This document shows positions 23,572 to 33,800 of a DNA stretch of 64,000 nucleotides, piece by piece; positions within the stretch are counted from its first letter, which is position 1; each line of letters begins with the position of its first letter. The notes under the pieces were generated by a model. It made no database searches. It saw only the letters and a list, made by a program, of their open reading frames with translations, and was not told where the DNA came from. The stretch comes from Thiocystis violascens DSM 198 (lineage in GTDB: Bacteria; Pseudomonadota; Gammaproteobacteria; Chromatiales; Chromatiaceae), in assembly GCF_000227745.2 (NCBI RefSeq), contig NC_018012.1, positions 4,878,501 through 4,942,500 of the forward strand. Reading direction: 5' to 3'. Position numbers and translations under genes: made by a program.

Positions 23572-26472
23572 ATGCAGGACCCAGTTGCTTACTCGGACAG
23601 TCTGGTTGGCCGAGTCGAGGTCAAGGAAACCACCTGTTACATGTGTGCCTGCCGCTGTGGCATCCGGGTGCATCTGCGCGACGGCGAGGTCCGCTATATC
23701 GACGGCAACCCGAATCATCCGCTCAATAAGGGCGTGATCTGCGCCAAGGGCAGTTCGGGGATCATGAAGCAGTACTCGCCGGGGCGGATCACCCAGCCGC
23801 TGCGGCGCAAGGCGGGGGCCGAGCGGGGCGCCAGCGAGTTCGAGGTCATCTCCTGGGACGAAGCCTTCGGGATGCTGACCGAGCGATTGGCCAAGCTGCG
23901 CGCGGAGGATCCGAAAAAGTTCGCGCTCTTCACCGGTCGCGATCAGATGCAGGCGCTGACCGGCATGTTCGCCAAGCAGTTCGGCACCCCAAATTACGCG
24001 GCCCACGGCGGTTTCTGCTCGGTCAACATGGCCGCCGGTCTCATCTACACCATCGGCGGTTCCTTCTGGGAGTTCGGCGGGCCGGACCTGGAGCGCGCCA
24101 AGCTCTTCGTGATGATCGGCACCGCCGAGGATCATCATTCCAACCCGCTCAAGATCGACATCGCCGCCTTAAAGCGTCGGGGCGGGCGTTTCATCTCGGT
24201 CAATCCCATCCGCACCGGCTATTCGGCCATCGCCGACGAGTGGGTGCCGATCAAGCCCGGCACCGACGGGGCATTGCTGCTCGCCATCGTCAACGAGATC
24301 ATCAAGCAGGGGTTGTTCGACCGTGAGTTTCTGATCCAGTACACCAATTCCGCCGAGCTGGTGGTGGACGATCCGGAACGCGACAACCACGGGTTGTTTT
24401 ACCGCGCCGAGATGCATGTGGAGGAGGGCTGTTTCGACCCGCAGAACAAGCTCTGGTGGGATCGCGAGATCAACGGCCCGATCAGCACTCACACGCCGGG
24501 CGCCGAACCGCGTCTGATGGGCAGCTACACCCTGCCGGATGGCACCCCGGTCAAGCCGGCGTTCCAGTTGCTGAAAGAGCGCGTCGAGCAGTACACCCCC
24601 GAATGGGCGGCGCCGATCACCGGCATCCCCGCCGAGACCATCCGCCGACTGGCCCACGAAATGGGCGTGACGGCGCGCGATCAGAAGATCGAGCTGCCGA
24701 TCACCTGGACCGACTGCTGGGACAACGAACATGACTCGGTGACCGGCAACCCGGTCGCCTTCCATGCCATGCGCGGCATGGCGGCACATTCCAACGGTTT
24801 CCAGACGATCCGGGCGCTCGGCATCCTGATGACCGTGCTCGGCACCATCGACCGTCCGGGCGGGTTCCGCCACAAGGCGCCCTATCCGCGTCCGATCCCG
24901 CCCTGTCCCAAGCCGCCGCATGGCCCCGAGGCGGTGCAGCCGAATACCCCGCTCGACGGCATGCCGCTCGGCTGGCCCGCGAAGCCCGAGGATCTGTTCG
25001 TGGACGCGGACGGCGAGGCGGTACGTATCGACAAGGCATTCTCCTGGGAGTATCCGCTCTCGGTTCACGGCCTGATGCACAACGTCATCACCAATGCCTG
25101 GCGCGGCGATCCCTATCCGATCGACACCCTGCTGCTGTTCATGGCCAACATGGCCTGGAACTCGTCGATGAACACCAGCGAAGTGCGCAAGATGCTGGTC
25201 GATAAGCAGCCTAACGGCGAGTACAAGATCCCCTTCCTGGTGGTCTGCGATACCTTCGCCTCCGAGACCGTCGCCTTCGCCGATCTGGTGCTGCCCGATA
25301 CCAGCTATCTGGAGCGTCACGACGCGCTCTCCATGCTCGACCGCCCGATCTCCGAGTTCGATGGCCCGGTGGACGCGGTGCGCATCCCGGTGCTGCCGCC
25401 CAAGGGCGAGTGCAAGCCATTCCAGGATGTCCTGGTCGAGCTTGGCTCGCGGCTCAAGCTGCCGGCCTTCACCAATGCCGACGGCAGTCGCAAGTATCGC
25501 GATTATCCGGATCTGATCGTCAACTACGAGACCTCGCCCGGCTCCGGGATCGGCTTCCTGGCCGGCTGGCGCGGCAAGAGCGGCGACCAGTTTCTCAAGG
25601 GCGAGCCGAATCCGCGCCAGTGGGAGATGTACGCGCAGAACGGCTGCGTCTTCCACCATGAACTGCCGCGCAGCTATCAGTACATGCGCAATTGGAACAA
25701 GGGCTATCTGCACTGGGCGCGCGCGCACGGCATGATCCGTTACGCCGAGCCGATCACGCTGCATCTCTATTCCGAGGTGCTCCAGAAGTTCCGGCTCGCC
25801 GCGCAGGGCAAATGGCCCGGACGTCAGCCGCCCGAGCGTCTGCGCAAGCGGGTCGAGACCTACTTCGATCCCTTGCCCTTCTACTATGATCCGCTGGAGA
25901 CGCAGGTCACCGATCCCCGGCGCTATCCGCTCAACGCGCTGACCCAGCGGCCCATGGCGATGTACCACAGTTGGGACAGCCAGAACGCCTGGCTGCGCCA
26001 GATCCACAGTCACAACTATCTGTTCCTGAATCCCCGCGTGGGCCTGGAGAACGGCTTCGGCGACGGCGACTGGATCTGGGTCGAGTCGCCGCACGGCCGG
26101 GTCCGCTGCATGTGTCGCTTCTCCGAGGCGGTCGAGCCCGGCACCGTCTGGACCTGGAACGCCATCGGCAAGGCCGCCGGCGCCTGGGGGCTGGGAGCAA
26201 ACGCCGACGAGTCGCGCAAGGGCTTCCTGCTCAACCATGTGATTGCCGAGGAGCTGCCGCCCAGCGCGGCGGGCGATCATCTCTCCAACTCCGATCCGAT
26301 CACCGGACAGGCCGCCTGGTTCGACGTGCGGGTGCGGGTCTACAAGGCCGCCCCCGGCGAGGAGAAAATCACCTCGCCCCAGTTCAAGCCCATGCCCCGT
26401 TTGCCGGGTCAGGAAAAGCCGCGTGGCAAATGGCAGGCCTATGTGGCTGGCGTCTTCGGAAAGAAATCATGA
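23572..26472 (+). CDS. soeA: Sulfite dehydrogenase molybdopterin subunit SoeA
   Basis: SoeA is the catalytic subunit of the cytoplasmic sulfite-oxidising complex SoeABC, which feeds electrons from sulfite to the quinone pool. The 966-aa protein is a DMSO-reductase-family enzyme. An N-terminal [4Fe-4S] motif, TTCYMCACRCGIRVHLRDG, continues to GVICAKGSSG; molybdopterin-binding blocks follow (HGGFCSVNMAAGLIYTIGG, MIGTAEDHHSNP) and the C-terminal dinucleotide-binding domain includes HSHNYLFLNPRVGL. No Tat signal is visible, consistent with a cytoplasmic enzyme and different from periplasmic PsrA or PhsA. ATG 23572 is chosen. The stop overlaps soeB by 4 nt. Confidence 0.9.
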   Translation: MQDPVAYSDSLVGRVEVKETTCYMCACRCGIRVHLRDGEVRYIDGNPNHPLNKGVICAKGSSGIMKQYSPGRITQPLRRKAGAERGASEFEVISWDEAFGMLTERLAKLRAEDPKKFALFTGRDQMQALTGMFAKQFGTPNYAAHGGFCSVNMAAGLIYTIGGSFWEFGGPDLERAKLFVMIGTAEDHHSNPLKIDIAALKRRGGRFISVNPIRTGYSAIADEWVPIKPGTDGALLLAIVNEIIKQGLFDREFLIQYTNSAELVVDDPERDNHGLFYRAEMHVEEGCFDPQNKLWWDREINGPISTHTPGAEPRLMGSYTLPDGTPVKPAFQLLKERVEQYTPEWAAPITGIPAETIRRLAHEMGVTARDQKIELPITWTDCWDNEHDSVTGNPVAFHAMRGMAAHSNGFQTIRALGILMTVLGTIDRPGGFRHKAPYPRPIPPCPKPPHGPEAVQPNTPLDGMPLGWPAKPEDLFVDADGEAVRIDKAFSWEYPLSVHGLMHNVITNAWRGDPYPIDTLLLFMANMAWNSSMNTSEVRKMLVDKQPNGEYKIPFLVVCDTFASETVAFADLVLPDTSYLERHDALSMLDRPISEFDGPVDAVRIPVLPPKGECKPFQDVLVELGSRLKLPAFTNADGSRKYRDYPDLIVNYETSPGSGIGFLAGWRGKSGDQFLKGEPNPRQWEMYAQNGCVFHHELPRSYQYMRNWNKGYLHWARAHGMIRYAEPITLHLYSEVLQKFRLAAQGKWPGRQPPERLRKRVETYFDPLPFYYDPLETQVTDPRRYPLNALTQRPMAMYHSWDSQNAWLRQIHSHNYLFLNPRVGLENGFGDGDWIWVESPHGRVRCMCRFSEAVEPGTVWTWNAIGKAAGAWGLGANADESRKGFLLNHVIAEELPPSAAGDHLSNSDPITGQAAWFDVRVRVYKAAPGEEKITSPQFKPMPRLPGQEKPRGKWQAYVAGVFGKKS

Positions 26473-27191
26473 CTCAACTCGCACTCGTCATCGATCTGAA
26501 TGTCTGCGTGGGCTGTCATGCCTGCGTGACCTCGTGCAAGGAATGGAATACCTCCGGCTGGGCCGGTCCCATGGTGGACCAGCATCCCTATGACGGCTCC
26601 CCGACCGGCACCTTTTTCAACCGGGTGCAGACCTTCGAGGTCGGCGTCTATCCCAAGACCGAAACGGTCCATTTCCCCAAGAGCTGCCTGCACTGCGAGG
26701 AGCCGCCCTGCGTGCCCGTCTGCCCGACCGGCGCCTCCTACAAGCGCCCGGACAACGGCGTCGTGCTGGTCGATTACGACAAGTGCATCGGTTGCAAATA
26801 CTGCTCCTGGGCCTGTCCCTATGGCGCGCGCGAGTTGGACGAGCAGCAGCAGGTGATGAAAAAATGCACGCTTTGTATCGACCGCATCACCGATCCCAAG
26901 CTCAGCGACCGTGACCGCAAGCCGGCCTGCGTGCTCGCCTGCCCGACCAGCGCTCGACTGTTCGGCGATGTCCATGACCCGGATGCCGAGGTCTCGATCG
27001 CGATCCGCGAGCGCGGCGGTTATCAGCTCATGCCCGAATGGGGCACCAAGCCGGCCAATCATTACCTGCCGCGCCGTAAGATGGTCATGCACATCGATCA
27101 GGACGAACTCACGCGGGTCGATAATCCGCTGCGCAAGGAAGACCTCACCACCTACACCGGCGAGGAAACCCTCGACGACGTGGCTTGGTAA
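26469..27191 (+). CDS. soeB: Sulfite dehydrogenase iron-sulfur subunit SoeB
   Basis: SoeB is the electron-transfer subunit between SoeA and the membrane anchor. The 240-aa protein has four ferredoxin-type Cys groups: NVCVGCHACVTSCKEW, KSCLHCEEPPCVPVCPTGA, DKCIGCKYCSWACPYGARE, and KKCTLCIDR with KPACVLACPTSAR. This is the arrangement for four [4Fe-4S] clusters in DmsB/PsrB-type proteins. ATG 26469 overlaps the soeA stop (ATGA). A 22-bp inverted repeat separates it from soeC. Confidence 0.92.
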   Translation: MTQLALVIDLNVCVGCHACVTSCKEWNTSGWAGPMVDQHPYDGSPTGTFFNRVQTFEVGVYPKTETVHFPKSCLHCEEPPCVPVCPTGASYKRPDNGVVLVDYDKCIGCKYCSWACPYGARELDEQQQVMKKCTLCIDRITDPKLSDRDRKPACVLACPTSARLFGDVHDPDAEVSIAIRERGGYQLMPEWGTKPANHYLPRRKMVMHIDQDELTRVDNPLRKEDLTTYTGEETLDDVAW

Positions 27192-27198
27192 ATTTGGC

Positions 27199-27280
27199 GT
27201 AGGGTACGCATCGCGTACCGTTCTCCTTCAAGGAGCGGTATGCGATATGGCTGATAAACGGTACGCGATGCGTACCCTAC
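27199..27280. repeat. Perfect 22-bp inverted repeat between soeB and soeC
   Basis: The arms at 27199-27220 (beginning GTAGGGTACGCATCGCGTAC) and 27259-27280 are exact complements around a 38-nt centre. No T-run follows, so it is not a simple terminator. It may stabilise the soeAB message or reduce soeC expression. Confidence 0.88.
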
Positions 27281-27305
27281 CAACTGACCAACTTGGAACG
27301 AATCT

Positions 27306-28283
27306 ATGCATCCCGCCTTTTCAGTCATCTTTCTGACCACGCTGATCGGTGCCGGTCAAGGTCTGTTCCTGGCCATGGTGACCGGTCAACTTTACGCCAT
27401 CGCGCGTTTTCTGCCGGTCCAGGCCGATCAATTCTATGCGGTCGGCAGTCTGGTGGCCCTGATCCTGCTCGTCGCCGGGCTGGCGTCATCCTTCTTTCAT
27501 CTCGGGCGTCCCGAGCGCGCCTGGCGGGCCGCAGCCAAGTGGCGTACTTCCTGGCTGTCGCGCGAGGTGATCGTCCTGCCCATCGTCATGGCCCTGGTCT
27601 TTGGCTATGGTGTCGCGCACTGGATGGGCTGGACTCAGCCGCTGTTCCGGGTCGGCGAATCGCTCCAGGTGGACGCCACGCTCCTGCTTGGCCTGCTGGG
27701 GACGCTGGCGAGCTTCGCGCTCTTCGTCTGCACGGCGATGATCTATGCTGGCGTCAAATTCCTGCAGGAATGGCATACCCCGCTGACGGTGGTGAATTTC
27801 ACCTTCCTGGGGGCGGCTTCCGGTTTCATGCTGGCCGCCGCCTATTCCGCCTATATCGGTAACCCGCTGGTGACCTTTTTCGGTACCTGGGCGGTCATCC
27901 TGACCCTGGTCGGTCTCGTCTCCCGACTGGCGCACCTGTCGCGCAATGCCCATCTCAAACGCAAGAGTAGCGTGCAGACCGCCATCGGCGTCCGTCATAC
28001 GGCGGTCGTCCAGAAGGCCCAGGGAGCCACGGGCGGAAGTTTCAATACCCGAGAGTTCTTTCATGGACAGAGCGAATCGACTGTCGGGACCGTGCGGCTG
28101 GTCTTTCTGGTGCTGGTCTTTCCGGTTCCCATCCTGCTGATCGGCGCCGCCTATGTCACGGCCTCGCCGACCTTGCCGATTCTCGCCTTCGTCGCGCAAT
28201 ATCTTGGCCTGATGGCCGAGCGCTGGTCATTTTTCGCCGAGGCCAGGCACCCGCAGAATCTGTATTACCAGTCGGTGGCTTGA
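27306..28283 (+). CDS. soeC: Sulfite dehydrogenase membrane anchor SoeC
   Basis: This 325-aa DmsC/NrfD-like integral membrane protein has about eight hydrophobic helices, for example FLTTLIGAGQGLFLAMVTG, LVALILLVAGLASSFFHLG and LLGLLGTLASFALFVCTAMI. The conserved FFHLGRPERAWRA loop is typical of DmsC-type quinone-binding anchors. It passes electrons from SoeB to quinone. The operon order A-B-C matches that of purple sulfur bacteria. The start at ATG 27306 follows GGAACG at a good distance. Confidence 0.9.
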   Translation: MHPAFSVIFLTTLIGAGQGLFLAMVTGQLYAIARFLPVQADQFYAVGSLVALILLVAGLASSFFHLGRPERAWRAAAKWRTSWLSREVIVLPIVMALVFGYGVAHWMGWTQPLFRVGESLQVDATLLLGLLGTLASFALFVCTAMIYAGVKFLQEWHTPLTVVNFTFLGAASGFMLAAAYSAYIGNPLVTFFGTWAVILTLVGLVSRLAHLSRNAHLKRKSSVQTAIGVRHTAVVQKAQGATGGSFNTREFFHGQSESTVGTVRLVFLVLVFPVPILLIGAAYVTASPTLPILAFVAQYLGLMAERWSFFAEARHPQNLYYQSVA

Positions 28284-28327
28284 CGAGGCGGGATGACCGC
28301 GCTCGGATCGGATTTCCCGCTGTCGCC

Positions 28328-29188
28328 ATGACATCGGGACGCCGTCGGCGCGCCCGCGCCTTGCCGTTTGTCCTTGGCTTGATCTGCGTGCTTCAGGGCT
28401 GCGCCACGCCATCCTGGAATCCGCGGGCGGTCGAGGCGTTCGCGGCCGGGCATGGCATGGAGCGCATTGAGGTAACGGGCACGCGCTTTCGGCATGCGAT
28501 CCATGCGCGCGGCAATCCGATCGATGCGTCGCGGATTCATGTCTATCTGGAGGGCGATGGCCGGCCCTGGGAAACCCGTGATCGCATTGCCGCCGATCCC
28601 ACGCCGCGTAACCCCGTGGCGCTCCGGCTGATGGCGCGCGATCCGCGGCCCGCGATCCATGTCGGACGGCCCTGTTACCATGGATTCTCGACAGCGTCGG
28701 GCTGTTCGCCCTGGTTCTGGACGCAGGGACGTTACGGCACCGAGGTGACCGCGAGCATGGCGGCGGCCATCGAGCGCCTTTTGCCGCGCCAGGCGAACCG
28801 ACGCATCACCCTGATCGGATACAGCGGGGGAGGGGTGCTCGCCATGCTGATGGCCGAACGTCTGGCGGGTGTGGACCGCGTGATCAGCATCGCCGCTAAT
28901 CTGGATATCGACGCATGGACCGACCATCATGGTTACAGCCGTCTGGGCGGCTCGCTGAATCCGGCGTCCCGGCGCCCGCTGGACGCGCGCATCGATCAGA
29001 TTCATCTGGTTGGCGGACGGGACGGACAGGTGCCGCAAAGCTCGCTCGGCGCCTTTCTGGCGCGGAATCCGCAAGCCAGGATCCAGGTCTTTCCGGATTT
29101 CGATCACCGTTGCTGCTGGGTCGAACACTGGCCGGCGATTCTGGCGGACATCGAGCGAACATTGGGCGCGAAGCCGGCGACGCCATGA
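28328..29188 (+). CDS. Alpha/beta-hydrolase-fold lipoprotein
   Basis: The N-terminus (ARALPFVLGLICVLQGC) is a lipoprotein signal ending in LQGC, so the protein should be membrane-anchored in the envelope. The body has the nucleophile elbow GYSGGG (ITLIGYSGGGVLAMLMAERL), a likely Asp/His further on (VGGRDGQVPQ, FDHRCCWVEHW) and HVYLEGDGRPWETRD near the start, a pattern of serine hydrolases. The substrate is unknown. I chose ATG 28328; an upstream ATG at 28280 overlaps the soeC stop but spoils the signal peptide. It is probably co-transcribed with soeABC. No sulfur function is implied by its sequence. Confidence 0.75.
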   Translation: MTSGRRRRARALPFVLGLICVLQGCATPSWNPRAVEAFAAGHGMERIEVTGTRFRHAIHARGNPIDASRIHVYLEGDGRPWETRDRIAADPTPRNPVALRLMARDPRPAIHVGRPCYHGFSTASGCSPWFWTQGRYGTEVTASMAAAIERLLPRQANRRITLIGYSGGGVLAMLMAERLAGVDRVISIAANLDIDAWTDHHGYSRLGGSLNPASRRPLDARIDQIHLVGGRDGQVPQSSLGAFLARNPQARIQVFPDFDHRCCWVEHWPAILADIERTLGAKPATP

Positions 29189-29220
29189 GGCTTCGCCCGC
29201 GTTCGCGACCTTGAGGCGGG

Positions 29221-30672
29221 TTAGAACTCGATCCGGAAACCGCCCGTGATGCTATACGAGGTCACATCTTCGTATCCCAGGAGCGTATTCACGGAGATGA
29301 ACGCGGAACGCCCCTGCGCGAACTGCCCGGAAATTCCCAGGCCCAGGTCGAAATAATTGTGATCTGGTCGGGAGGTCGTCACTAGCAGGGGTGTATTGCT
29401 CAGATCGTTGACAAAGCGAGCGTCAAGGGTTTCCTGATCGTTCTGAAACTCATGCACCCAATCCAGACTCAACTGCGGTAGGAAAACGCCGCTGCCGCTA
29501 CTGATCGCCTTGGCAACCATGACGCCAAGACGGGAGGTCAGCGAGGTATAGGTCTGCGAGTCATAGCCGATGGCCAGACTGCCGCCGGCCGCCTGCGGAT
29601 TCGACATGGTTTCGCGATAGGCGTCGACCGCGTTCTCGGTGTAGTTGAGACTAGCCGAGGGCGTGATCGTGAACGACTGTCTGTCGATGGTGTAGCCGCC
29701 GCCCAGGCTGGCATACAGGACATCGGCCTCCGGGCTGGATGTGGCGGTCTGCCTGACGATGGTTTTCCCGTCGGTATCGCTGGCAATACCGTAGGCGATT
29801 CTGCGGCGCAGATCGTACTCGTTGCGGTTGTAGCCCAGGGTTCCTTCCACAAAGGCGCCGCCCTCCCAATAGTAGGTGCCGTAGGCGCCGATGCCCCAGC
29901 CATCCATCTCCATGTCGCCCTTGTTTTGCCGGTAGTCCACGCTTTCGGTGGTGTAGCTGCCGTACAAACCGAGGATCAGATTCTCCCGCACGCGATAATC
30001 GCCGCCCAGCGTCAGATGCAGTCCGTCGAGATCGTAACCGGAGGTGTAGGTGTCGCGATCCTGTTCGGTGTTGAGATATTTCAGATTGAAAAAGGCGCCG
30101 CCCCGTCCGAACTGCAGGTCGCCGCTTGCGCCGCCGCCGCTGGCCTGTCCGAATAACAGCCCCGCGGCCATGGTTCCGTTCGGCGCAAAGCCGGAGAGCC
30201 CGCTTGCCAACCGCTGGCTGCCCATCCGCATCGCGGCCACGCCGAGACCGGCATCGACCTGCGCCAGGGCTACCGTCCGCGTCGCGAGAACCTGATCGGG
30301 GGTGAGGGACGCGAGTGCGGCCGAGGCATTGGCCGGATCCTCGGTACCGCCGATCACCAGGACCGCGCAATCGTCGCCAAATGCCGTTCCGTTATTGAGA
30401 CCGCCGATACAGGCATTGAAAACGGTGTTCGCGACTCCGACCGTGTTGGCATTCCCGGTGATCGCCGCAGCGCCTTCCAGCGCCGCGCCGCTGGCCGACG
30501 CGGTTGACTGCTCGTCGGTCGACGTCACCGCTGGGTTGGCGATGGCGGTATTGTCCACCGCGGAGAACAGGTCGCCTCCGCGGCTGGTGGGTTCGTCCGC
30601 CGCGGTCGAATCGCCGCAGAATGCGAGTCCAAGGATGGCTGCCGCGGCGGCCGCGGTCTGATTTTTTTTCAT
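29221..30672 (-). CDS. Autotransporter beta-domain outer membrane protein
   Basis: This 483-aa protein starts with a Sec signal (KKNQTAAAAAAILGLAFC) and a short Ser/Ala-rich passenger, followed by a beta-barrel of about 280 residues with alternating strands (GGAFFNLKYLNTEQDRDTYT, LILGLYGSYTTESVDY, TITPSASLNYTENAVDAY). It ends in the OmpA/BamA-type terminal Phe (YSITGGFRIEF). This matches the autotransporter domain (PF03797-like) with a small passenger of unknown role; the GIGAYGTYYWEGGAFVEGTL region is typical. I chose ATG 30672 because a longer frame lacks a signal peptide at its start. Its closest neighbour is a convergent lipoprotein hydrolase. Confidence 0.85.
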   Translation of the reverse strand: MKKNQTAAAAAAILGLAFCGDSTAADEPTSRGGDLFSAVDNTAIANPAVTSTDEQSTASASGAALEGAAAITGNANTVGVANTVFNACIGGLNNGTAFGDDCAVLVIGGTEDPANASAALASLTPDQVLATRTVALAQVDAGLGVAAMRMGSQRLASGLSGFAPNGTMAAGLLFGQASGGGASGDLQFGRGGAFFNLKYLNTEQDRDTYTSGYDLDGLHLTLGGDYRVRENLILGLYGSYTTESVDYRQNKGDMEMDGWGIGAYGTYYWEGGAFVEGTLGYNRNEYDLRRRIAYGIASDTDGKTIVRQTATSSPEADVLYASLGGGYTIDRQSFTITPSASLNYTENAVDAYRETMSNPQAAGGSLAIGYDSQTYTSLTSRLGVMVAKAISSGSGVFLPQLSLDWVHEFQNDQETLDARFVNDLSNTPLLVTTSRPDHNYFDLGLGISGQFAQGRSAFISVNTLLGYEDVTSYSITGGFRIEF

Positions 30673-30816
30673 CGTGCTGTTGCTCCCGCCAATTGAACGA
30701 TCGTTTCGAGTGACCGCCGACGCTTTTCCGCTGACAGACCCCGGTCGTCGGCGGCGGCGGCGCGAGAATTCGGTGTCGTCCATCCTGGCCGTCCATGTGC
30801 GACGGACATCGCAGTC

Positions 30817-33800
30817 TTACGTCAAGGCGTCCGACCATGGATCGAGCGCGTCCTCCAGGATCCAGCCGGATTGTACCCAACGTTTGAGTTCGGCACCCTC
30901 CCGGCGCGCGCCATCCGGGTCGTTCAGGCGTGCCCGCAGGGCGTCGATCCAGGCCTCCGGCCGGTTCGTCAGGCGCTCGACCGGGGCATTCCGGTAGGGT
31001 TCGATATCCGTGCAAACAACTGGAATCCCCAGGATTCCGTACTCTAAAAGTTTGATATTGCTCTTGCAACGATTGAAGTCATGCAAGGCCAGGGGCGCGA
31101 TCGCGAGATCGAGTCCGAGTCGCGCCAGCGCCGCCGGATAGCGCGCAAATTCGACCATCGGCAACGCGACCGCCGCAAAGGCTTTCAGGATCTCCGGACA
31201 CATGCCCAGGAAACACCAGTCGACCTCTCCCGCCAGTGCCTCGACCACGGACGCCAGCCATTCCAGATCGCCGGCGTGTTGGGCGGCTCCCGCCCAGCCG
31301 ATACGCGGTTTGCCGCGCCCCGGCGCGGACGGCGTCGCGCCGACCAGGTCGAGCCAGCGCGTTCCCGCCAGTCGGTTGGGGACGACGCGCAGGTCGCCGT
31401 GGCGCGTGGCATAGGCATCCGCGAGCGCCTGACTGCTGAGCAGGAGACGGTCGCAGCATTCCAGGGCAGAGTTTAGGCGGCGTTCAAGATCCGGGTAGTT
31501 CGATTTCCGAAAGGGGTTCCAGCTCGGCAGGTCGGTGATCAGGTCATCGAGCGAAAAAATCAGGCGGACGTGGTTGTACTGACGATAGAGCGCGAGCGCG
31601 TGCAGGTGTTGATCGTGCAGCGCATTGTGCAGGAGCAGGATGTGCGGCGCGAGCCGTTCCAACTCGACGACGTTCGGCGCGCGCGCCGACTTGTGTTCCG
31701 GCAGGAGGGCGGTACAGGCCAGCTTCCGGTCATGCAGTGCTTGCAGCGGATCGATCGCCCGGTAGTGGCCGCTGCCCGTCCGATCGCCCGGCAGTCCCAG
31801 GATGCGCGGTGCAGTGCAGATCGCGGGATCCCAGGCCCGCCCGATCTGGACTTCGGGTTCGCAGCCGACGTCGCGCAGGCTCAGGTTTGGGTTATAGGCC
31901 GGATCGTTCGCCAGGCGCGGTAGCCATTGCGCATACAGCCGCGCGACCTCCGCGGCCACTTTCAGATCGCGGAGCTTGACGCGGCGATAACGGTGAAAAC
32001 TTCCTTCGTCGACTTCGACGACCGTCGCATACGGCGTCCAGACGATCCGGTCGCCCTGCTCGGTTAACCGCAGACCCAGGTCCAGCAGGTACCAGGCTAT
32101 CGGGTAATCCTGGTCGTTGAAGCCGCCCACCCGCTCGAAGGCGGGCTTCCAGAGCGCGAACAGGTGATCCGAGACGCTGACGCAGTTCTGCATGCAGAGA
32201 TTGCGGTCCAGATAGCCGCGCTCGCCGAGCGTCTGACCGCGATGCAACTGGCCGGTCGCGCCGAGCGGCCAGAATCCCGCCAGGGGATACCCTTGCAGGA
32301 TGTTACCGGCTTCATCCAGGATGCAGGGGCCGGCCAGGGCCACGTCCGGACGCGCGATCAGGCTCAGCAGCGCGGACAGACCGTGCTGTTGACGAATCCG
32401 GATACCATCGTGGCTCACCAGGATCCGTTGCGATCCGGCGAGCCGGATGGCGCGATTCAGCGACTGCGCGACATTGTCCCCCGATGCGGCCCGCAGGGTG
32501 CGGATCGGAATGTCGGTGACGGCGGTTTTCACTCGGCTGCCGCTCGCCCCCTTGCGCTGAAAATCCAGCACGATGACCTCGAAGTGATCGAGCACCGAAC
32601 GAATGTTGTCGATCAGTTGACCGACCGCGACGCCATCGCCCCGCGTGACCGCGATCAGACTGATCAGGGGTTCCCGTGGGTGTGGATAGTCCACCCAATA
32701 GATCCCCGCCGTTGGGGTCTTGCAAACCCGTCCGCGCATCCGATTGCGCGCGAGATGGGCGGCAATGACCTTTTCGAGTTCGCCGGGATGGCGTTCCTCG
32801 TCCAGTTCCAGCAGGCCGCCGCGATCGGCGCGGTGATAGAGGACATGTGGAAGATGTCCGACCGCCGTCTCGCCAAACCGATCGATGACCTTGAAACAGA
32901 GATCGTAGAGCGCCGCCGACGCATAGGGCGCCAGTCCGCCGCAGTCGAGGAAGGCTTCCCGGGCAATCAGACAGAGATCGCCGAGATAGTCCTTGCAGCG
33001 CAGCAGATCCAGATTGATGTCGGGCTTGAAGCGCGGCCGATAGCGGCGACCGTCCTCGGCCACGAAATCTTCGTCGGTGTAGATGAACTTCCAGTCCCGT
33101 CTGGCGGCGAGGTATCCCCGCAGAATCGCGAACGTCGAGGGATGGAGTTCGTCCCCCGCCGTCAACCAGCCGATCCAGGCTGCGCCTTGTTGGGCCAGCC
33201 AGCGATTGACGATGCGCGCGGGCTGCGCGGTGCGTTCGAGCTTGATCCAGACGCACTGGGCCGATTCCGCGAGCGTCAGTTCCGGCGGATCGCAGACACT
33301 GACCACCAGGACGCGCACCCCGGTCGCGCGACCGGCGGACACCGAACGCAGGGTCGTAGCGATGGCGTCGGGATGGCGCTCGCGCTCGAACACCACCAGA
33401 TCAAGGCCGAGATCCAGACCGAGGTTCTCGACTGGCGCGACACCGACACAAGGTGCCGCGGCCTGTCCCAAGGTTTCCAGCCATTGCCGATCACGCGGCG
33501 GTCCATAGGTCTTGAGGAATTGCCCCCAGGCCGGCTCGACCGCCGCCAGCAGGGCCGCCGACATCTCGATGGGTTCTTGGGCAAACTCCGTCTCTGCCGG
33601 ATCGCCGTCGCCAAGCATGCCGCGTACAGGCGGCACTTCGTCGAGCGGCCCGCCAGCGAGCAGGGACGTATAGAGTTCGGCGTATTCCCGTACATTCGCG
33701 GCGAGCGATTTGATGGCCAGGCCACGCAAGCCCGACCGCACCCGACGCAGCCGCTCCGGATCGGCAACCAGTTCGTCGATGCGTGTCGCCAACGCTTGCG

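Noticed and set aside
24169..26280. A 703-codon frame antisense to soeA
   Set aside because: High-GC third positions create long antisense frames. The soeA reading has complete family motifs and operon context.
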